Shown in pieces: positions 59,270 through 64,000 of a stretch of DNA of 64,000 bases. This DNA is from Lichenifustis flavocetrariae. Lineage in GTDB: Bacteria > Pseudomonadota > Alphaproteobacteria > Rhizobiales > Beijerinckiaceae. The notes under the pieces were generated by a model. The model was not told the DNA's origin and searched no databases. It saw only the letters and a list, made by a program, of their open reading frames with translations. How positions within the stretch are numbered: the stretch's first letter is position 1; each line of letters begins with the position of its first letter. The DNA lies in the NCBI RefSeq assembly GCF_026130545.1, contig NZ_JAMOIM010000017.1:1-64000 (forward strand), written 5' to 3'. The position numbers and the translations under genes are program-made.

Positions 59270-59446
59270 ATGCCGACGCGCCCCGACCCGGATCAAAGCC
59301 TCGTCCTCAGCCCGGCGCAAGCGCGCAGCCGGCGCGCCCGCAACGTCGCCATCGGGCTCGGCGTCGGCGGTCTCGTCATCTTGTTCTACGTGATCACGAT
59401 CGCCAAGCTGGGCTCACACGTGTTCTCAATGTTCGACGGCTCATGA
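59270..59446 (+). CDS. Small single-helix membrane protein in the cox operon (CoxF-like)
   Basis: 58 residues. A polar N-terminus (PDQSLVLSPAQARSRRAR) is followed by one hydrophobic helix (NVAIGLGVGGLVILFYVITI). Small proteins of this type lie between ctaB and ctaG across Rhizobiales and are called CoxF-like; the function is unknown. ATG 59270 has tgaggtg upstream; a GTG at 59258 is possible. Its stop overlaps the ctaG ATG (ATGA). Confidence 0.85.
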   Translation: MPTRPDPDQSLVLSPAQARSRRARNVAIGLGVGGLVILFYVITIAKLGSHVFSMFDGS

Positions 59447-60039
59447 GACCCGCATCGCCTCGGCATCACCGCGCGACGGCGTTCATCGTCGCGTCTGTGT
59501 TCTTCGGCATGATTGGCCTCACCTACGCATCGGTGCCACTCTACCGGGCCTTCTGCAACGCGACCGGCTTCGGCGGGACCACGCAGGTCGCGAAGTCCGC
59601 ACCTGCCAAGACCGGTGCCCGTGTCCTGACAGTCCGCTTCGACGGCAATGTCGGCGGAGGTCTGCCTTGGACCTTCGAGCCGGAAACGGCGTCGATCGAC
59701 CTCCGCACCGGTCAGACCGCGACCGTCTATTACAAGGTTCGCAATGATTCGGGCCGTATCACGACGGGGCGTGCCGAATATAACGTGACGCCGGAGGTGA
59801 CCGGGGCCTATTTCGACAAGATCGCCTGCTTCTGCTTTAGCGACCAGACGATCGGGCCTGGCGAGACGATCGAAATGCCGGTCGTATTTTTCCTCGACCC
59901 CGCTCTGGAAAAGGACAAGTCGATGGTTGCGGTCGATTCCGTAACCTTGTCGTATACATTCTACCCCGTGCGCGACACCGACCGCCCGGTCGCCACCAAC
60001 ACCGAGAACGGCAAAGCCGCACCTGACAAAAAACTCTGA
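59443..60039 (+). CDS. ctaG: Cytochrome c oxidase assembly protein CtaG (Cox11)
   Basis: 198 residues. Delivers copper to the CuB site of subunit I. One N-terminal membrane helix (AFIVASVFFGMIGLTYASVP) anchors a periplasmic domain; the Cu-binding motif is KIACFCFSDQ near residue 128, with CNATGF near residue 35. All three conserved Cys are present. The ATG overlaps the preceding small gene. Confidence 0.96.
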   Translation: MRPASPRHHRATAFIVASVFFGMIGLTYASVPLYRAFCNATGFGGTTQVAKSAPAKTGARVLTVRFDGNVGGGLPWTFEPETASIDLRTGQTATVYYKVRNDSGRITTGRAEYNVTPEVTGAYFDKIACFCFSDQTIGPGETIEMPVVFFLDPALEKDKSMVAVDSVTLSYTFYPVRDTDRPVATNTENGKAAPDKKL

Positions 60040-60119
60040 CATTCGGCGGCTCTGCTTGACGGGCTCCCCGTCACAAGGCAAGTCGGAACAGTCGCTCTGG
60101 AGAGGGATAGGACAGCACG

Positions 60120-60992
60120 ATGGCCGACGCGCACGCCAAGCCGAACCACGACTACCACCTGGTTGCGCCAAGCCCCTGGCCGCTGGTCGCCTCGGTCAGC
60201 GCCTTCTTCATGGCCGTCGGTCTCGTCATGTGGATGAAGGGGCTCACGATGTTTGGGCTGAAGCTCGGACCGTTCCTCAACATCGCCGGCCTTGGCGGTG
60301 TTCTCTACACCATGCTGGTCTGGTGGATCGACGTCATCCATGAAGCCGAGAAGGAAGGGGCGCACACCCGCGTCGTCCAGCTGAGCCACCGCTATGGCAT
60401 GATCATGTTCATCGCCTCCGAGGTGATGTTCTTCGTGGCGTGGTTCTGGGCCTATTTCAATGTCAGCCTGTTTCCCGGCTCCAAGATCGAGTATCTGCGC
60501 GACACGTTCACGGGCGGGCAATGGCCGCCGAAGGGGATCGAAGCGATCGATCCGTGGCATTTCCCCCTCTTTAACACCCTCATTCTGCTCACATCGGGCA
60601 CCACCATCACCTGGGCGCATCATGCCTTGCTCGGGGGAGACCGGAAATCGCTGAAGACGGGTTTGATCTGCACTGTGCTGCTCGGAATGCTGTTCACCTC
60701 GGTGCAGGCTTACGAATATGCGCATGCACCCTTCGGGTTCAAAGAAAACATCTTCGGCGCGACCTTCTTCATGGCGACCGGCTTTCATGGCTTCCACGTC
60801 ATCGTTGGGACGATCTTCCTGATCGTCTGCCTTCTCCGGGTCTACGCCGGATCGTTCACACCCAAGCAGCATCTCGGCTTTGAATTCGCCGCCTGGTATT
60901 GGCACTTCGTCGATGTGGTGTGGCTGTTCCTCTTCGCGAGCATCTACGTGTGGGGAACCTGGGGCGCCGCGATGGAAGTTGCGCCGGGCTGA
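60120..60992 (+). CDS. ctaE: Cytochrome c oxidase subunit III
   Basis: 290 residues, about seven helices. Stabilises the oxidase core. The start HDYHLVAPSPWPLVASVSAF, the conserved Glu region FIASEVMFFVAWFWAYF, GFHGFHVIVGTIFL and the terminal YWHFVDVVWLFLF are all typical. A ribosome site (ggagagg) precedes the ATG. The next 174 bp (60993-61166) contain short palindromes but no gene I can support. Confidence 0.97.
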   Translation: MADAHAKPNHDYHLVAPSPWPLVASVSAFFMAVGLVMWMKGLTMFGLKLGPFLNIAGLGGVLYTMLVWWIDVIHEAEKEGAHTRVVQLSHRYGMIMFIASEVMFFVAWFWAYFNVSLFPGSKIEYLRDTFTGGQWPPKGIEAIDPWHFPLFNTLILLTSGTTITWAHHALLGGDRKSLKTGLICTVLLGMLFTSVQAYEYAHAPFGFKENIFGATFFMATGFHGFHVIVGTIFLIVCLLRVYAGSFTPKQHLGFEFAAWYWHFVDVVWLFLFASIYVWGTWGAAMEVAPG

Positions 60993-61178
60993 TCTTCTAC
61001 CAAGATGCTACGGCTGCGGCGACAGCTCCAGGTGAGACCCGGGGTCTCAAATCGATCTCATTCTGGTGCAGCACCCTTAAGGTGCTTAGCACTTGGCACC
61101 TGACAGCTGAGGGATTGACGGGACGGCCTCATATGCCGCACGGCGTTTCCAGCCGCCCTGGTTTGGTTGGAACACAAG

Positions 61179-61559
61179 ATGGTCGACTCCCTCAACGACG
61201 AGTATCCGCCCATTCCCGCGATTTCCACGGGGCTGCTGGGACGCTGCCCACGCTGTGGCTCAGGTCGCTTGTTTCGTGGATTCTTGACCCTGGGACCGCG
61301 TTGCGACCATTGCGGGCTGGATTATGGCTTCGCGGATGCTGGTGACGGCCCAGCCGTATTCGTCACCCTCATTGTCGGCACTATCGTGGTTGGGCTCGCT
61401 CTCATCCTCGATATTGCCTACGAGCCACCCATCTGGGTTCATATGGTGATTTCTCTGCCCCTGGCCGTTTTACTCTGTCTTGCGGTTCTGCGTCCGCTGA
61501 AGGGGGTTCTCGTGGCCCTCCAGTATCGAAACAAGGCCGAGCAGGGCCGCCTTGGATAG
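61179..61559 (+). CDS. DUF983 membrane protein
   Basis: 126 residues. Two CxxC pairs (RCPRCGSG and RCDHCGLD) near the N-terminus suggest a small metal- or thiol-binding knuckle; two hydrophobic helices follow (FVTLIVGTIVVGLALILDI and MVISLPLAVLLCLAVL). DUF983 genes usually lie between ctaE and SURF1 and probably help oxidase assembly. ATG 61179 is preferred; a TTG at 61167 is in frame. Confidence 0.87.
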   Translation: MVDSLNDEYPPIPAISTGLLGRCPRCGSGRLFRGFLTLGPRCDHCGLDYGFADAGDGPAVFVTLIVGTIVVGLALILDIAYEPPIWVHMVISLPLAVLLCLAVLRPLKGVLVALQYRNKAEQGRLG

Positions 61560-62349
61560 GGCCAGGACTCCAAGCGTCTCGGCTGGCGGACTAATCTGGC
61601 CCACAATAGCCTTTTCGGTGGCACTTGCCATTCTGGTCGGCTTGGGGGTGTGGCAGGTCAGACGCCTTGACTGGAAAACGCGTCTTCTCGCCGAGATCGC
61701 CGAACGCACCACCGCAACGCCGCAGCCCCTACCCCCCGAGTCACAATGGGCATCGCTTCGTCACGATGATTATGCCTATCGGCATGTGACGCTCACGGGC
61801 ACGTTCCTGCATGAGGACGAAGTCCATGTGTTCCGGCCGCTGTCGCCGGAAACCGCAAAGGGGCGCACCAGCGGGCTTGGCGATCTCGTACTGACACCCC
61901 TTCGCCTGCCCGATGGCGTCATCGTCATCGTGAACAGGGGATTTGTGCCGCAGGAAAACGTTGACCCGGCAAGTCGGCCGGCCGGCCAGGCGAAGGGTCT
62001 GGTCACGGTTACGGGACTGATGCGCGAACCCGAATCACGAAATCTCTTTACCCCGGCCGATGATCCCAAGGGCGGCACATGGTTCACCCGCGATCCCGCT
62101 GCGATAGGAAGCTACTTCCGGCTCGACAGAGTTGCTCCCTTCACGGTCGATGCCGATGCGTCCGGGGTACCGGGCGATCTACCGCAAGGCGGCGAGACCC
62201 TCCTCGATATTCCCAACAACCATCTCTCCTATGCGATGACATGGTTCGGCCTGGCGGTTGGGCTTTGTTTGGTTTTCGTCGCTTTTATATGGAAACGGCT
62301 GTTCGAACACGCGAATGCATCCCTGCCGGCCGGCCTAAAAAGACTGTAG
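61552..62349 (+). CDS. SURF1-family cytochrome oxidase biogenesis protein
   Basis: 265 residues. Assists heme a insertion into subunit I. Two terminal membrane helices (PTIAFSVALAILVGLGVWQ and TWFGLAVGLCLVFVAFIW) enclose a periplasmic domain with VTLTGTFLHEDEVHVFRP, VIVNRGFVP and the end NNHLSYAMTWFGLA, all SURF1 marks. The start is TTG 61552, overlapping the DUF983 stop. Confidence 0.93.
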   Translation: MDRARTPSVSAGGLIWPTIAFSVALAILVGLGVWQVRRLDWKTRLLAEIAERTTATPQPLPPESQWASLRHDDYAYRHVTLTGTFLHEDEVHVFRPLSPETAKGRTSGLGDLVLTPLRLPDGVIVIVNRGFVPQENVDPASRPAGQAKGLVTVTGLMREPESRNLFTPADDPKGGTWFTRDPAAIGSYFRLDRVAPFTVDADASGVPGDLPQGGETLLDIPNNHLSYAMTWFGLAVGLCLVFVAFIWKRLFEHANASLPAGLKRL

Positions 62350-62399
62350 CCAGGGCGCCCCGGAGGCTGCATTAAGACGTGAGCAATCGGGGATCCTTG

Positions 62400-63815
62400 G
62401 TGCATTACATCTCGACGCGCGGCGAAGCGCCAGCTGCGAGCTTTTTGGAAGCCATGACGGCGGGGCTCGCGCGGGACGGTGGGCTGTATGTCCCGGCCAT
62501 AGTTCCTGTGCTGGATGGCGATTCGATCGCCTCCTTCGCGGGTCGTTCCTACGCGAGCGTCGCGGAAGCCGTTATCGCACCATTCGCGGCCGGCGCGTTC
62601 CCGGCTGCGGAGCTGAGCCGCATGATCGATGCGGCCTACGCGACATTCCGGCATCCCGCCGTGACGCCGTTGACACAGCTTGGCCCCAACCTGTTCGTGC
62701 TCGAACTGTTTCACGGTCCGACGCTCGCCTTCAAGGATGTGGCGATGCAGTTGCTCGGCCGCATGATGGATCATGCCTTGCAGGCAAGGGCAGAGCGCGC
62801 CGTGGTGGTGGGCGCGACTTCGGGTGACACGGGCGCGGCCGCCATCGAGGCCTTTCGGGGCTTGCCGAATGTGGATGTCTTCATTCTCTATCCGCATGGC
62901 CGGGTTTCGGATGTGCAGCGACGCCAGATGACGTCGGTCGACGCCCCGAATGTGCATGCGATCGCTCTTGAAGGGTCGTTCGACGATTGCCAGGCGATTG
63001 TGAAGGGCATGTTCAACCATCATGCCTTTCGCGATGCCATGCGGTTGACAGGTGTGAATTCGATCAACTGGGCTCGTATCGTCGCCCAGATCACCTACTA
63101 CTTTGTCGCCGGTGTCGCTCTCGGAAGTCCCCGGCGATCAGTCTCGTTCACGGTGCCGACCGGCAATTTCGGCGACATCTTCGCGGGCTACGTGGCCAAG
63201 CGCATGGGGCTCCCGGTCGACAAGCTGGTGATTGCCACGAACGAAAACGACATTCTGGCCCGCTGTTTGGCTGAGGGTGAATATGCGCTGCGCGACGTGC
63301 GGCAGACGCAATCTCCCTCGATGGATATTCAGATTTCCTCCAACTTCGAGCGTGTCCTGTTCGACGCGCTCGACCGGGATCCGGCGGCCGTGCGAGCTCT
63401 CATGGAAGGACTACGGCAGTCCGGACGTTTCACCGTGCCGCCTCACCCCCTCGGCCACCTGCGTACTGAATTCTCTGCGCTGCGCACGGATGAAGCCGAG
63501 ACGCAGGCCGAGATGAAGCGCACCTATGCGGAGACAGGTCACATCCTCGACCCGCACACGGCGGTAGGCGTCCACGCCGCACGGCGCGCCATGGCGACCG
63601 ACGGACATACCCCCATGATCGTACTTGGCACAGCCCATCCCGCCAAGTTCCCGGAAGCTGTGGAGCGTGCCACGGGCCAGCGTCCGCCGTTGCCGCCCCA
63701 TATGGCGGATCTTCTGAGCCGGCCTGAGCGCTTCACGGTGCTGCCGAACGACCTCGCCGCGATCGAGTTCTTTATTCGCGAGCGGGCCACGACCGGAGCC
63801 CTCACGCCCCTATGA
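62400..63815 (+). CDS. thrC: Threonine synthase
   Basis: 471 residues from GTG 62400, which gives (M)HYISTRGEAP, the usual ThrC opening, with ggggat just upstream; another GTG at 62379 adds seven residues. PLP enzyme that converts O-phosphohomoserine to threonine. The Lys-containing LAFKDVAMQLLG motif (about residue 108), GATSGDTGAAAIEAFRG and the FTVPTGNFGDIFAGY phosphate loop are intact. It follows SURF1 and precedes the M16 peptidase (ATGA overlap). Confidence 0.95.
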   Translation: MHYISTRGEAPAASFLEAMTAGLARDGGLYVPAIVPVLDGDSIASFAGRSYASVAEAVIAPFAAGAFPAAELSRMIDAAYATFRHPAVTPLTQLGPNLFVLELFHGPTLAFKDVAMQLLGRMMDHALQARAERAVVVGATSGDTGAAAIEAFRGLPNVDVFILYPHGRVSDVQRRQMTSVDAPNVHAIALEGSFDDCQAIVKGMFNHHAFRDAMRLTGVNSINWARIVAQITYYFVAGVALGSPRRSVSFTVPTGNFGDIFAGYVAKRMGLPVDKLVIATNENDILARCLAEGEYALRDVRQTQSPSMDIQISSNFERVLFDALDRDPAAVRALMEGLRQSGRFTVPPHPLGHLRTEFSALRTDEAETQAEMKRTYAETGHILDPHTAVGVHAARRAMATDGHTPMIVLGTAHPAKFPEAVERATGQRPPLPPHMADLLSRPERFTVLPNDLAAIEFFIRERATTGALTPL

Positions 63816-64000
63816 CCATCTCCATCTCTACGTTGCCGAACGGACTGCGCGTCCTCACGGACGCCATGCCGCATCTTGAGACGACGGCCTTGGGTATCTG
63901 GGTCGACAGTGGCTCCCGGCACGAGACAGCCGATCAACATGGCCTGTCGCACTTCCTGGAGCACATGGCGTTCAAGGGAACGCGACGCCGGTCCGCCCGA
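63812..64000 (+). CDS. M16-family zinc peptidase (mitochondrial processing peptidase-like), cut by the window edge
   Basis: The first 63 codons are present. The product starts MTISISTLPNGLRVLTDAMP and reaches the inverted zinc motif HFLEH (about residues 47-51), followed by MAFKGT. The ATG overlaps the thrC stop (ATGA). PqqL/MPP-like M16 peptidases after thrC are usual in Rhizobiales. The rest lies outside the window. Confidence 0.93.
   Translation, partial: MTISISTLPNGLRVLTDAMPHLETTALGIWVDSGSRHETADQHGLSHFLEHMAFKGTRRRSAR

Overview
The window is a chromosomal segment of a GC-rich alphaproteobacterium, most likely of the order Hyphomicrobiales (Rhizobiales). The evidence is gene order rather than any single marker: rpmH-rnpA-yidC-engB-argB, rimP-nusA-ylxR/L7Ae-infB-rbfA-truB, rpsO-pnp, ctaC-D-B-(CoxF-like)-G-E-DUF983-SURF1-thrC-M16 peptidase, an aerobic (late cobalt insertion) cobalamin cluster, and an IalB-family protein. 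No ribosomal RNA is present, so the genus is not resolved. A fused MfnB-like/FolB gene hints at a methylotroph-related lineage such as Beijerinckiaceae or Methylobacteriaceae, but this is only a hint.

Layout. 1-2200 is a decayed insertion hot spot: a broken tyrosine-recombinase remnant next to tRNA-Ser(CGA), then a dead ISAs1-family element that still has its inverted repeats and a 10-bp target duplication. 2388-6123 is a CUT2-type sugar ABC importer (ATPase, permease, binding protein). 6381-6611 is a small secreted Cys-rich protein. 6687-11522 (minus) is the rpmH-rnpA-yidC-engB-argB-nucleotidase block. 11795-13171 is a flavoprotein that has lost the catalytic residues of its family, followed by a class II glutamine amidotransferase. 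14051-27552 is cobalamin biosynthesis: cobE-type operon cobL-cobE-cobM-cobA-cobB (minus), lone cobK (plus), and DUF1636-cobW-cobN-cobG-cobH-cobI-cobJ (minus) behind a cobalamin riboswitch at about 27.7-27.86 kb.

28064-35103 holds accessory metabolism: ubiG, a BenE-type transporter, the MfnB-like/FolB fusion, a GNAT acetyltransferase, a GT4 glycosyltransferase, an alpha/beta hydrolase and an MFS exporter. 35322-49191 is the transcription/translation block (rimP to truB, then rpsO-pnp) into which an atypical agmatinase-family enzyme, an MFS transporter and a membrane protein have been inserted between truB and rpsO. 49408-53695 has a divergent LysR/quinone oxidoreductase pair and a pepA-NlpC/P60 pair in which pepA is frameshifted. 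53808-55297 carries a TPR lipoprotein and an IalB-family protein. 55538-64000 is the aa3-type cytochrome c oxidase operon with its assembly factors, threonine synthase and the start of an M16 peptidase cut by the window edge.

Functionally, the cobalamin genes form a riboswitch-controlled, tightly translationally coupled chain (ATGA, GTGA and TTGA overlaps). cobF, cobS, cobT and the later amidation and nucleotide-loop genes are not in the window. No CRISPR array or phage structural genes were seen. The least explained loci are the MfnB-like/FolB fusion, the cysteine-less flavoprotein, the agmatinase-like enzyme with an Asp in place of a metal-ligand His, and the DUF1636 protein leading the B12 operon.
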